Below, piece after piece: positions 8,744 through 16,742 of a stretch of DNA of 64,000 bases. The DNA is from Cerasibacillus sp036516575. Its GTDB lineage: Bacteria > Bacillota > Bacilli > Bacillales > Amphibacillaceae. Location of the stretch: positions 1-64,000 of the forward strand of contig NZ_DATBTY010000080.1 of NCBI RefSeq assembly GCF_036516575.1. The letters run 5' to 3'. The notes below the pieces were generated by a model, which worked only from the letters and a program-made list of their open reading frames with translations, ran no database searches and was not told the origin of the DNA. Each line of letters begins with the position of its first letter. Position 1 is the stretch's first letter. A program made the position numbers and the translations under genes.

Positions 8744-8842
8744 ATGAAAAGAGGAACTTTCTATTTATTGCTAGGTGTTGCAACCGTCGCTGGTTATATG
8801 TTCGTAAGTAGAAAAATAGAAGATACAAGAGATTTCCGCTAA
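8744..8842 (+). CDS. Small membrane protein, 32 residues
   Basis: Short open frame with a strong GGGAGGAATAA ribosome binding site and an ATG start. The product is MKRGTFYLLLGVATVAGYMF followed by a basic-acidic tail ending DTRDFR: one hydrophobic helix with a positive N-terminus, as in small membrane proteins. It lies 43 bases after ndh and just before a strong terminator, so it is probably the second gene of the ndh transcript. I do not recognise a family. Start signal, composition and position support a real gene; function is unknown. Confidence 0.7.
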   Translation: MKRGTFYLLLGVATVAGYMFVSRKIEDTRDFR

Positions 8843-8857
8843 TCTCTACTAAATAAA

Positions 8858-8887
8858 ATCCGTCTTGTTTAGGCAAGACGGATTTTT
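8858..8887 (+). terminator. Terminator after ndh and the small membrane protein
   Basis: AATCCGTCTTG paired with CAAGACGGATT, followed by T5. Confidence 0.85.
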
Positions 8888-8948
8888 GTATGAAATGTTA
8901 TGAGAGACAAATACTAAGCATAATGACGATATTTAAAGGATGAATGGG

Positions 8949-9794
8949 ATGAAAAAAATCTTGCTATTTTTAATGTTATATTTATCCCTGCCACAGTATA
9001 TTCAGGCACAAACGTTAATTGTGTCCGATGACAAAGGCTTAGTACTTGAAACACTCGTTTTTGATCAATTTGCACTTGATACGACAAGCGGTTTTTTTAT
9101 TGATACATTTTTACTTGAACAAGTGACAAAACGTATTCAGGAACAGGTATATGAAGAAGCAAAAAATGCTTATTTTAATGAACAAAATGAGATAATGCCT
9201 GGAACTGCTGGTCAAAGGTTAGACACTGATTTATTTTTATTGAAATTCAAGGAGCATTTTTATACTAAGAAAGAAAATCAGCTGAAAGTACCACTAAAAG
9301 TCGTATATCCGAAAGTTGATGTCGAATTTTTAGCGGAAATTAGTGAAAAACAACTTGCTAGCTACACAACCTATTACAATGAAAGCAATAAAGAGCGATC
9401 CCATAATATTGTATTGGCAACAATGGCGATTAATAATCATGTCTTGTTTCCTGGTGAAGAATTTTCTTTCAATAAGATTGTGGGCGAAAGAACTAAAGAC
9501 CGTGGCTATAAACAAGCACCGGTTATCGTAAGAGGTGAGTTATCTGAAGGTATTGGTGGGGGGATTTGTCAAGTCTCCTCAACTTTATTTAATGCGGTGA
9601 ATTTAAAAGGTATTCAAATTATTGAGCGTTATTCACATAGTCGTGAAGTCCCATATGTACCACCAGGAAAAGATGCAACGGTTAGCTGGTGGGGACCAGA
9701 TTTTGTTTTTAAAAATAATTATAAACAACCGATTCTTATTCGTGCCCGGGCTGCTAATGGACAAATGAGTATTCAAATCTATTCTCCAGCATAA
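8949..9794 (+). CDS. VanW family exported protein
   Basis: Secreted or surface protein with a cleavable signal peptide (about residues 1-20, ending IQA) and a C-terminal VanW domain, seen in ASYTTYYN, NIVLATMAIN, FPGEEFSFN, GGGICQVSSTLFNA and HSREVPYVPPGKDATVSWWGPDF. VanW-like proteins such as B. subtilis YoaR are linked to the cell envelope, but their reaction is not established; the name comes from a vancomycin-resistance cluster and does not imply resistance here. The second of two in-frame ATGs is chosen because AAAGGA stands eight bases before it; the first ATG overlaps that site. Single gene, flanked by terminators. Confidence 0.85.
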   Translation: MKKILLFLMLYLSLPQYIQAQTLIVSDDKGLVLETLVFDQFALDTTSGFFIDTFLLEQVTKRIQEQVYEEAKNAYFNEQNEIMPGTAGQRLDTDLFLLKFKEHFYTKKENQLKVPLKVVYPKVDVEFLAEISEKQLASYTTYYNESNKERSHNIVLATMAINNHVLFPGEEFSFNKIVGERTKDRGYKQAPVIVRGELSEGIGGGICQVSSTLFNAVNLKGIQIIERYSHSREVPYVPPGKDATVSWWGPDFVFKNNYKQPILIRARAANGQMSIQIYSPA

Positions 9795-9811
9795 TAATCA
9801 TGTAAATGAAA

Positions 9812-9853
9812 AGCAGGGTGTCTTTTTAAGACTCCCTGCTGTATTTGTTTTTT
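9812..9853. terminator. Terminator between the vanW-like gene and yceI
   Basis: AGCAGGG/CCCTGCT with inner TCTT/AAGA pairing, T-rich on the plus strand side. The convergent arrangement means it may serve both genes. Confidence 0.75.
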
Positions 9854-10395
9854 TATTCAGCTTGTTTATGTGCTTCTATTTCGATGTGAATTTTTACATC
9901 TTCCCCGACCATCACGCCGCCTGTTTCAAGCGCACTATTCCAAGTAAGTCCAAATTCTTTTCTGTTAATTGTTGTTGATCCACTAAAACCGGCAACTTCA
10001 TTACCCCATGGGTCTTTTGTTTGACCTTCAAAAGTGATATCAAATGTGACTGGATTTGTTTGATCACGAATGGTCATATCACCAGTTACATCGTATTGGT
10101 TTTCACCTGTTTTTTTAATTGATGTTGCTGAGAAAGTCATTTTAGGGAAAGTGTTTGCATCAAAGAAATCTGGTGAACGTAAATGATCATCACGATCTTT
10201 ATTACGTGTATCAATACTATTAATATCAATGGAGAATTCAATTTTTGCATCCGTTAAATCTTCTGGATTTGCTTCGATTGTTGCATCAAACTCATTAAAT
10301 ACTCCTTTAACACGTGAAATCATCATATGTCGAATAGAAAACTCCAATAAACTATGTGCTGTATCTACTTTCCAGGTTGCATGACTCATATTCAT
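9853..10395 (-). CDS. yceI: YceI family lipocalin-like protein
   Basis: Small YceI-fold protein of 180 residues. The family forms a beta-barrel that binds long isoprenoid-type lipids; in bacteria it is often induced by stress, and its exact task in Bacillaceae is unclear. Family signatures include WKVDTAHSLLEFSIRHMM, FDATIEANPEDL, LRSPDFFDANTFPKMTF and EFGLTWN. There is no signal peptide, so it is probably cytoplasmic here. AAGGAG lies five bases before the chosen ATG; a start two codons further in is also possible. A near-consensus promoter covered by a 27-bp palindrome lies upstream. Confidence 0.88.
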   Translation of the reverse strand: MNMSHATWKVDTAHSLLEFSIRHMMISRVKGVFNEFDATIEANPEDLTDAKIEFSIDINSIDTRNKDRDDHLRSPDFFDANTFPKMTFSATSIKKTGENQYDVTGDMTIRDQTNPVTFDITFEGQTKDPWGNEVAGFSGSTTINRKEFGLTWNSALETGGVMVGEDVKIHIEIEAHKQAE

Positions 10396-10438
10396 ACCCA
10401 CTCCTTATATTTTGTATATCACTTACTTTTCATAACCT

Positions 10439-10467
10439 AGTATATAATCATAAATGAGTAATGTCAA
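10439..10467 (-). promoter_or_regulatory. SigA-type promoter of yceI
   Basis: On the minus strand TTGACA (10462-10467) and TATACT (10439-10444) are separated by exactly 17 bases. Confidence 0.75.
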
Positions 10468-10478
10468 GTAAATCATTT
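10452..10478. promoter_or_regulatory. Imperfect palindrome over the yceI -35 region
   Basis: Arms AAATGA and TCATTT with further interior matches (9 of 13 position pairs complementary). It covers the -35 hexamer, the place for a repressor. The cognate protein is unknown; MarR-type regulators commonly bind such sites. Confidence 0.4.
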
Positions 10479-10556
10479 ATAATAAAAAAGAACGGTACTA
10501 TTATTAAGATGGAAGCGTTATAATATAGATTGATAATAGGATAAGAGGTGAAGAAA

Positions 10557-12347
10557 TTGACAAATGAAAAATATCAACCTACATGGGACCTAGATGTGAT
10601 CTTTTCAGGTGGAAGTGGGTCTGAAGCTTTTAAAACATATCTACAAGACATTGAGGAGGATATCAATTCTCTAAGTGAACAGGTAAATAAGTTTCATCCT
10701 AGTCAGGAACAAACTTTAGAAGCGGATATGATAAAACTTGTTATGATCATGGATCCATTGATGAAACGTATGCGTGATGCATTTGCTTATGTAAGTTGTT
10801 TAAGTGCTCAAGATGTCAATGATAAGGAAGCATCGTTACTTTTAACAAAACGTAGTGATATACGAGCAAAAATGGATGCTGTTCAAACAGTATGGAAACA
10901 GAAGCTGAGTGAGATTGATAATGAAAGATGGGTAGAGTTACTTGAGACGCCACCTTTAAATGACATATCTTTTTATTTAAATGAAAGCCGCTTAGAGGCA
11001 AAAGAACGCTTATCGGTCTCGCAAGAAGTATTGTTAAATGATTTAGCTGTAGATGGCTATCATGCATGGAATCATATGTATCAATCTATCGTTGGTAAAA
11101 TGACGATTCCAATTGAAGTTGAGGGTAAAATATCTGATTTATCAGTTGGACAAGCTTCGAACTTATTATCCAATCCAAATCGGAGTATTCGTCATAAAGC
11201 TTTTCGTGCGTTACAACATGAGTGGGAGAAAAACTCTGATTTAATTGGTCATACGTTAAATCACTTGGCCGGATTCCGATTACAAGTTTATAAACACCGT
11301 CAATGGGATGACGTGTTAAAAGAACCGCTTATGATTAATCGAATGAAAAAGGCAACACTAGATGCCATGTGGACGGCGATTACAAACAAGAAGCAGTCAT
11401 TTGTTTCATATTTTGAAAAGAAAGCATCCCTTCTTGGGTTAAAACGCTTAAGCTTTTATGATTTAGGTGCTCCGTTGGCTCAAACGAATCAAACGTATAC
11501 TTACACTGAAGGTGCTGAATTTATTATTAACCATTTTAGAAGCTTTAGTCCTGAAATGGCTGAATTTGCTAAAAAAGCCTTTGAAAAACGTTGGATTGAA
11601 GCGGAAGACAGAGCAGGTAAGCGCCCTGGTGGTTTTTGTACAAGCTTTCCTGCTAGCAAACAAACACGTATTTTCATGACATATTCAGGGACACTGTCTA
11701 ATGTTGCAACGTTAGCACATGAACTCGGACATGCCTATCATCAACATGTCATGAATGATTTACCTGCGATGAACCAACGTTATGCGATGAATGTAGCAGA
11801 AACAGCATCTACATTAGCTGAGATGATTGTAGCTGATGCGGCAGTTAAGAATGCAAAAACCAAAGAAGAAAAGCTTTTCTTATTAGAGGATAAATTACAA
11901 CGCACTGTTGCCTTCTTTATGAATATTCATGCTCGTTTTATTTTCGAAGAACGTTTTTATGAAGAAAGAAAACAAGGAATGGTACCTGTATCACGCTTGA
12001 ATGAATTAATGGTTGAAGCGCAAAAAGAAGCCTATTGTGAGGCATTGGAAGAATATGATCCAACATTCTGGGCATCAAAACTTCATTTCCATATAACAGG
12101 TACACCGTTCTATAATTTCCCGTATACATTTGGTTATCTCTTTAGTTTAGGGATTTATGCGCATGCAATAAAGCAAGGTAACAGTTTTGAAATGAATTAC
12201 ATCCAATTACTACGTGATACAGGCCGTATGGAAGTAGAGGATTTAGCTACGAAACATCTACAAGTCGATTTAACAAAACCCGAATTCTGGGAGAATGGTA
12301 TCGATTTATGCTTGAATGATTTAGAACAATTTCTAGCGATTAATTAA
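10557..12347 (+). CDS. pepF: M3 family oligoendopeptidase F
   Basis: Cytoplasmic zinc metallopeptidase that degrades short peptides. The catalytic motif H388-E-L-G-H392 sits in the usual TLAHELGHAYHQ context, with the downstream glutamate ligand near residue 416 (NVAETASTLAEM). At about 596 residues it matches the family. A TTG start is chosen because AGAGGTG lies six bases upstream; a GTG three codons earlier would overlap that site. Upstream is TATAAT at 10519-10524, with a weak -35. It is convergent with the spoVA operon, sharing a terminator with it. Confidence 0.92.
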   Translation: MTNEKYQPTWDLDVIFSGGSGSEAFKTYLQDIEEDINSLSEQVNKFHPSQEQTLEADMIKLVMIMDPLMKRMRDAFAYVSCLSAQDVNDKEASLLLTKRSDIRAKMDAVQTVWKQKLSEIDNERWVELLETPPLNDISFYLNESRLEAKERLSVSQEVLLNDLAVDGYHAWNHMYQSIVGKMTIPIEVEGKISDLSVGQASNLLSNPNRSIRHKAFRALQHEWEKNSDLIGHTLNHLAGFRLQVYKHRQWDDVLKEPLMINRMKKATLDAMWTAITNKKQSFVSYFEKKASLLGLKRLSFYDLGAPLAQTNQTYTYTEGAEFIINHFRSFSPEMAEFAKKAFEKRWIEAEDRAGKRPGGFCTSFPASKQTRIFMTYSGTLSNVATLAHELGHAYHQHVMNDLPAMNQRYAMNVAETASTLAEMIVADAAVKNAKTKEEKLFLLEDKLQRTVAFFMNIHARFIFEERFYEERKQGMVPVSRLNELMVEAQKEAYCEALEEYDPTFWASKLHFHITGTPFYNFPYTFGYLFSLGIYAHAIKQGNSFEMNYIQLLRDTGRMEVEDLATKHLQVDLTKPEFWENGIDLCLNDLEQFLAIN

Positions 12348-12352
12348 GATGC

Positions 12353-12383
12353 AAAAGGATAACCATATTTAGGTTATCCTTTT
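12353..12383. terminator. Bidirectional terminator, pepF / spoVAEb
   Basis: AAAAGGATAACC and its exact complement around a 7-base loop. The stop codon of spoVAEb lies inside the stem. Confidence 0.88.
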
Positions 12384-12724
12384 GGTTTGAATAATATTGC
12401 TCCAATGACACCAAAGATGATCGCAGCTGATATACCTGAACTTGTTACTTCAAACATACCTGTTACGACACCGATGAGTCCATGTTTTTCTGCTTCTGCC
12501 ATTGCACCGTGGACAAGTGAGTTTCCGAAACTCGTAATGGGAACGGTTGCACCGGCACCGGCAAAATCAATTAACGGCTCATATAAATTAAAGCCATCCA
12601 TAATTGCCCCAAGTACGACTAAAGCAGTCAATGTATGGGCAGGGGTTAATTTGAATACATCCATTAAGATTTGACCAATGACACAAATGAGGCCACCAAC
12701 AAGGAATGCCCAGAAGAATATCAT
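12374..12724 (-). CDS. spoVAEb: Stage V sporulation protein AEb
   Basis: Small multi-pass membrane protein of the SpoVA channel, which moves calcium-dipicolinate into the forespore during sporulation and out at germination. The sequence shows the conserved GAIMDGFNLYEPLIDFAGAG core and SFGNSLVHGAMAEAEKHG, shared with SpoVAC. Its 116 residues are normal. It overlaps the end of spoVAD by four bases (ATGA), implying translational coupling. Last gene of the short operon lipoprotein-spoVAC-spoVAD-spoVAEb. Confidence 0.93.
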   Translation of the reverse strand: MIFFWAFLVGGLICVIGQILMDVFKLTPAHTLTALVVLGAIMDGFNLYEPLIDFAGAGATVPITSFGNSLVHGAMAEAEKHGLIGVVTGMFEVTSSGISAAIIFGVIGAILFKPKG

Positions 12725-13737
12725 GATTTGTCACTTCCTGCTTCGATGGCGACTGCATGGGCAATACAAGGAATTGAATTTTTTTGCTGAACAGTTAGTG
12801 GAGAATGAAGCGCACCAGTTGCAACCGCCAGGATTTTTTTAATATTCCCTTTTCTTATTTGGTCTATATAGTATCCATAAATCCCAATGGCAGAAGAAGC
12901 CGTTCCACTAGCTCCTGCTAATATAGGTTGTTCTCTTTTGTAAATAGATAGACCACAATCGACATATTGTTCTTTACGTATATGAATCCCTTTTTGGTTG
13001 AGTAATTCTAAGGAGCTTTCACGACCGACTTTACCAAGGTCTCCGGTAATAATGAGGTCATAGTAAGAAGGTGACAAATTTCGTTCTTTTAGGTGTGTCA
13101 TAATCGTATCAACAGCAGCGGGGGCCATTGCACCACCCATATTAAATGGATCTGTTAAACCCATATCAACCACTTTACCTATTGTAGCCGAAGTAATCAC
13201 AGGACCACTTCCTTGCTGTGCGATTATTGCGCAACCGGCACCTGTTACAGTCCATTGAGCTGTGGGAGGTTTCTGGCTACCATATTCTGTCGGATAACGA
13301 TACTGTCTTTCAGTCGCTGCATTATGACTAGCTGTGCCTGTCATGACATAGTTTGCAGCTTGATTATTAATCATGAGTGCCGCTAATGCTAATCCTTCTG
13401 TAGATGTTGCGCAAGCATTAAATAATCCAAAGTAACCAATATCTTCGGATTTTAAAGCTAAAGTCGTCGGTGTAATCTGGTTAATTAAATCACCACCTAG
13501 GAAAAATTCAACCTGTTCTTTTTCAATCGGGCTTTTGTTAACCGTGATATCAATCGCCTGTTCTAAAAGAAGTTGTTGCGCTTTCTCAAAAGAATCTTGC
13601 TCCAACCATTGGTCATCATGTAATAAATCAAAAGCTTCCGGAATCTTGCCTTTAGCTTCCATTGGCCCCCCAACCGTTCCAGTAGAGATAATAACTGGTT
13701 TATTTGTAAACATCCACGTTCTTTTTCCTAAAAGCAT
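12721..13737 (-). CDS. spoVAD: Stage V sporulation protein AD (dipicolinate-binding)
   Basis: Soluble, thiolase-fold component of the SpoVA complex that binds dipicolinic acid at the inner spore membrane. At 338 residues it has the family length and signatures such as NACATSTEGLALAALMI, GTASHNAATERQYRYPTEYG and DLIITGDLGKVGRESS. The start lies three bases after the spoVAC stop. Alternative thiolase functions are unlikely given its two spoVA neighbours. Sporulation-phase expression from a forespore promoter upstream of the lipoprotein gene is expected, but I could not identify a convincing SigG promoter. Confidence 0.95.
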   Translation of the reverse strand: MLLGKRTWMFTNKPVIISTGTVGGPMEAKGKIPEAFDLLHDDQWLEQDSFEKAQQLLLEQAIDITVNKSPIEKEQVEFFLGGDLINQITPTTLALKSEDIGYFGLFNACATSTEGLALAALMINNQAANYVMTGTASHNAATERQYRYPTEYGSQKPPTAQWTVTGAGCAIIAQQGSGPVITSATIGKVVDMGLTDPFNMGGAMAPAAVDTIMTHLKERNLSPSYYDLIITGDLGKVGRESSLELLNQKGIHIRKEQYVDCGLSIYKREQPILAGASGTASSAIGIYGYYIDQIRKGNIKKILAVATGALHSPLTVQQKNSIPCIAHAVAIEAGSDKS

Positions 13738-13740
13738 ACA

Positions 13741-14211
13741 TCATCCCATCCATTTCATAAAAAGCGTTTTTATAATAGCGATAATAAAAGCAGAAAACAC
13801 ACCATATACGATAACCGATCCAGCAAGCTTGAACATATTACTGCCAACACCTAAAATAAATCCTTCTGTTCGATGTTCAATAGCGGTAGAAATAACAGCA
13901 TTACCGAACCCTGTAACAGGAACAGCGGAACCAGCTCCTGCAAATTGACCAAGTTTATCATATAAGCCGAAGCCGGTAAGGAGCATCGTGAAGAAAATAA
14001 TTGTAGCGACGGTCGGATTTCCTGCTGTTTGCTCTGTAAAATCAAAGAAATAGATATAGAAAGTTGTAATGACTTGTCCAATTAGACAAATAAAGCCACC
14101 AACAAAAAAGGCTTTAAAACAATTGAGAATTACCGGACGTTTGAGTTCTTTTTTTTGTTGTAATTTGTGATAATTTTGTTCCTCAGCTGTTTTACTTTTA
14201 TCGTTATTCAT
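13741..14211 (-). CDS. spoVAC: Stage V sporulation protein AC
   Basis: Integral membrane subunit of the SpoVA dipicolinate channel; in B. subtilis SpoVAC behaves as a mechanosensitive channel. The 156-residue protein has a polar N-terminus and about four or five transmembrane helices, with GFGLYDKLGQFAGAGSAVPVTGFGNAV matching the family core. GGAGTGA precedes the start. It lies 18 bases downstream of the lipoprotein gene and three bases before spoVAD. The B. subtilis genes spoVAA, AB, AEa and AF are absent from this cluster. Confidence 0.94.
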   Translation of the reverse strand: MNNDKSKTAEEQNYHKLQQKKELKRPVILNCFKAFFVGGFICLIGQVITTFYIYFFDFTEQTAGNPTVATIIFFTMLLTGFGLYDKLGQFAGAGSAVPVTGFGNAVISTAIEHRTEGFILGVGSNMFKLAGSVIVYGVFSAFIIAIIKTLFMKWMG

Positions 14212-14229
14212 TCATCATTCACTCCAAAT

Positions 14230-14676
14230 CTAAGTTTCTTCTTTTGACAACTTCATGATGCGTCCAACTTCCTTCTTTATTTCATCTTCAGTAATTGCAT
14301 CGCGTTCTATACGTTTTTCAAGTTTATCGAGTTCCATTATAATTTTTTGGTCTGTTGAAACCTCTACTTTATCTAAATTAAATTCTTTTTTAATGTCTTT
14401 CTCTAGTTTTTCACGAATTGTAGCTAGCCTAAAACGCTTCATATGTGGAATTTCTATCGTAACAATAACATCTTTTCCTGCATTAACCGCACTTATTGTT
14501 GTCACATCTTTATCAGATGCTAAATAATCTTTAATTTGATTTGACAGGTGTTGATTATGACTGGTTGTTGATAATTTCGTAAAAGAAGGGTCATTTGCTG
14601 CATTGTCATTTGCTTGGCAACCAATAAGGAAAAAAAGGATTAAAAAGAAATAGATACTGTTTTTTAATTTAATCAT
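14230..14676 (-). CDS. YhcN/YlaJ family sporulation lipoprotein
   Basis: Predicted lipoprotein of the spore inner membrane: signal peptide with lipobox LIGC (Cys20) and a YhcN/YlaJ domain (HLSNQIKDYLASDKDVTTISAVNAGKDVIVTIEI). Its place as first gene of a spoVAC-AD-AEb operon matches the mobile spoVA2 type operons of Bacillus, where such a lipoprotein is found, and suggests a role in the channel complex or spore resistance. The start used has GAAGGTGAT about eight bases upstream; an earlier GTG three codons before overlaps it. A second family member lies in the yla cluster of this window. Confidence 0.85.
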   Translation of the reverse strand: MIKLKNSIYFFLILFFLIGCQANDNAANDPSFTKLSTTSHNQHLSNQIKDYLASDKDVTTISAVNAGKDVIVTIEIPHMKRFRLATIREKLEKDIKKEFNLDKVEVSTDQKIIMELDKLEKRIERDAITEDEIKKEVGRIMKLSKEET

Positions 14677-14773
14677 GCGTATCACCTTCTTTCTTATGAA
14701 TTCATTCTTCTTTATGGTTATCTATTATTTTTGTTAATTTTTCTTGAAATATACGTCTCAATTCTTTTAACAT

Positions 14774-14801
14774 TTGTATACGAATCAATGTATACTATAA
14801 A
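14774..14801 (+). promoter_or_regulatory. Candidate promoter of ywpF
   Basis: TTGTAT and TATAAA spaced by 16 bases. TGTATAC occurs twice, 14 bases apart, across this region, which could be a repeat-type operator. Confidence 0.4.
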
Positions 14802-14843
14802 CATCATGTTACAATATAATAAAACCCTTTCGAGGTGAGCGGA

Positions 14844-15251
14844 TTGAAAACATTTAAATTAAAGAAATTGATTGTAATAGAGGGTGTCAATGATAAGCAA
14901 AAAAGACATAAAATAAATCTTATCGATGGTTTAATTATAAATCGAGAAGACGAACAAAATCGGTGGGTTATCGAGGCGTATACTACTGCGGACTACATTG
15001 ATTTCTTTAAGCGATTCGAGGGTAGGGAGCCGATTCAATTACAAGTCAAAATAACGAAAGAAACGAATCCACCTGCTCTATTTACAACCAAAATGATTGG
15101 CATGAATCTGATGGATGATAAAATGAACGTCTTATTCATTGGAACGATCATTGATGAACGGATGAGCAACATAGAAAACACATTACAACGTTTAATTAAA
15201 GAAGGCTATGAAGGTGAGGATTTATTACAACAATTTAAAAACAGTCTTTAA
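14844..15251 (+). CDS. ywpF: YwpF-like protein
   Basis: Conserved Bacillaceae protein of unknown function; B. subtilis YwpF has similar length and the same motifs (KTFKL at the start, then DGLIINREDE and a VKITKETN segment). It is soluble, about 135 residues, with beta-rich content and a helical C-terminus. A TTG start is used because CGAGGTGA lies five bases before it and it gives the conserved beginning; an upstream GTG sits inside the ribosome binding site. It is divergent from the spoVA operon. Confidence 0.75.
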   Translation: MKTFKLKKLIVIEGVNDKQKRHKINLIDGLIINREDEQNRWVIEAYTTADYIDFFKRFEGREPIQLQVKITKETNPPALFTTKMIGMNLMDDKMNVLFIGTIIDERMSNIENTLQRLIKEGYEGEDLLQQFKNSL

Positions 15252-15304
15252 ATCATCCTTTAATCTACTTTTCAAAAAAAGAAGCGGAATTTTGTTTCTA
15301 CACT

Positions 15305-15313
15305 TGCTATAAT
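15305..15313 (+). promoter_or_regulatory. Extended -10 promoter of ktrD
   Basis: TG-C-TATAAT, a full extended -10 element, about 50 bases before the ktrD start; there is no good -35 hexamer. Confidence 0.6.
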
Positions 15314-15361
15314 GATGTAAAGATTTATTAAACTTTGCCGATATTAAAAAGGAGAACTTTA

Positions 15362-16726
15362 ATGTTTCATTCAGATAATATATTTGTCAGATGGCTTAAT
15401 AAATTATCCCCATTTCAAATCATTTTGTTTTTTTATATGATAGCCATTATTTTTTCAACGCTATTGTTATCATTACCTTTCGCATATAGAGAAGGGATGA
15501 ATCCAGCTTTTATTGATGTACTCTTTGTAGCAGTGAGTGCCATTAGTGTTACGGGGCTAACACCAATATCCATTGCAGATACTTTTAATGAAGTTGGATA
15601 TATTTTGCTCGCCCTTGTTTTGCAACTGGGTGCGGTAGGAATCATGACGCTTGGGACGTTTATTTGGTTGATTTTAGGAAAGAAAATCGGTTTTCGTGAA
15701 AGACGTTTAATTATGGCTGATCAAAATCAAACACAGTTTTCTGGCATGGTCCGCCTTGTGAAACAAATTTTCCTTGTCCTTGTTGTTATTGAGTTCATTA
15801 GTTTTGTTGTTTTGGGAACATACTATCTTAAGTACTTTCCTGCAAAAGAGGCTTATTTACATGGTTTTTTCAGTACAATTAGTGCGATTTCTAATGGTGG
15901 GTTCGATATTACTGGTGATTCACTCATTTCATATCGCCATGACTATTTCTTTCAGTTTCATACCATAATATTAATTATTTTAGGTGCTATTGGCTTTCCA
16001 GTTCTAATTGAAGTGAAGGAGTATATTTTTGCTAAGAAGCAACACAGGCAGTTTTTTCGGTTTAGTTTGTTTACAAAATTAACAACCTTAACCTTTTTTA
16101 TATTAATCATCGTTGGGACAGTATTTATCTATTTACTAGATGCAACTCAATTCTTTTCAGGAAAATCATGGCATGAAGCATTTTTTTATTCTTTCTTTCA
16201 GTCTGTAACAACAAGATCAGCAGGCTTAAGTACGATGGATGTTAGTCAGTTGACTGAAGCGAACCATTTATTTATGTCGTTTCTTATGTTTATCGGGGCA
16301 TCGCCTAGCAGTGCTGGTGGTGGTATCCGGACAACCACTTTTGCATTAGTTGTTATTTTTATTGCGACATATGCGAGAGGGGAAAATGATATTCATCTTT
16401 TTCGAAGAGAAATCCATCGGCAGGACTTAGTGAAAGCTGTCGTTGTTACATTACTTGCTGTCATGATTGTGTATGCCGCTTTAATTGTTCTTGTAGTGAT
16501 TGAACCATTTCATGTGACAGAGCTCTTTTTTGAAATTACCTCGGCTTTCGGTACGGTCGGTTTAAGTTTAGGAATAACAGGGGATTTAACAACGATTAGC
16601 AAAATCATTTTAATGATTCTTATGTTTATTGGGAGAGTTGGCATTGTCACCGCACTCTTTATGTTTAATTCGAATAAAAAGAATGGAAATTATCGCTATC
16701 CGAAAGAAAGAATTATAATTGGTTAA
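15362..16726 (+). CDS. ktrD: Potassium channel subunit KtrD (TrkH/KtrB family)
   Basis: Membrane subunit of a low-affinity K+ uptake system working with the regulatory ring KtrC, encoded separately about 14 kb downstream. The 454-residue protein has four repeated M1-P-M2 units; selectivity-filter glycines are visible in SVTGLTP, SNGGFD, TRSAGLS and FGTVGLS. AAAGGAG lies seven bases before the ATG. It is 16 bases upstream of a GGDEF/EAL gene, so the two are likely cotranscribed. Choice of KtrD over KtrB rests on the absence of an adjacent ktrA-like gene and the presence of a KtrC homologue; the channels are similar. Confidence 0.87.
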   Translation: MFHSDNIFVRWLNKLSPFQIILFFYMIAIIFSTLLLSLPFAYREGMNPAFIDVLFVAVSAISVTGLTPISIADTFNEVGYILLALVLQLGAVGIMTLGTFIWLILGKKIGFRERRLIMADQNQTQFSGMVRLVKQIFLVLVVIEFISFVVLGTYYLKYFPAKEAYLHGFFSTISAISNGGFDITGDSLISYRHDYFFQFHTIILIILGAIGFPVLIEVKEYIFAKKQHRQFFRFSLFTKLTTLTFFILIIVGTVFIYLLDATQFFSGKSWHEAFFYSFFQSVTTRSAGLSTMDVSQLTEANHLFMSFLMFIGASPSSAGGGIRTTTFALVVIFIATYARGENDIHLFRREIHRQDLVKAVVVTLLAVMIVYAALIVLVVIEPFHVTELFFEITSAFGTVGLSLGITGDLTTISKIILMILMFIGRVGIVTALFMFNSNKKNGNYRYPKERIIIG

Positions 16727-16742
16727 TTGAGGGGGAATAGAG

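Noticed and set aside
12387..13948. Two plus-strand frames opposite the spoVA genes
   Set aside because: Antisense shadows of spoVAEb, spoVAD and spoVAC, which are firm by homology.
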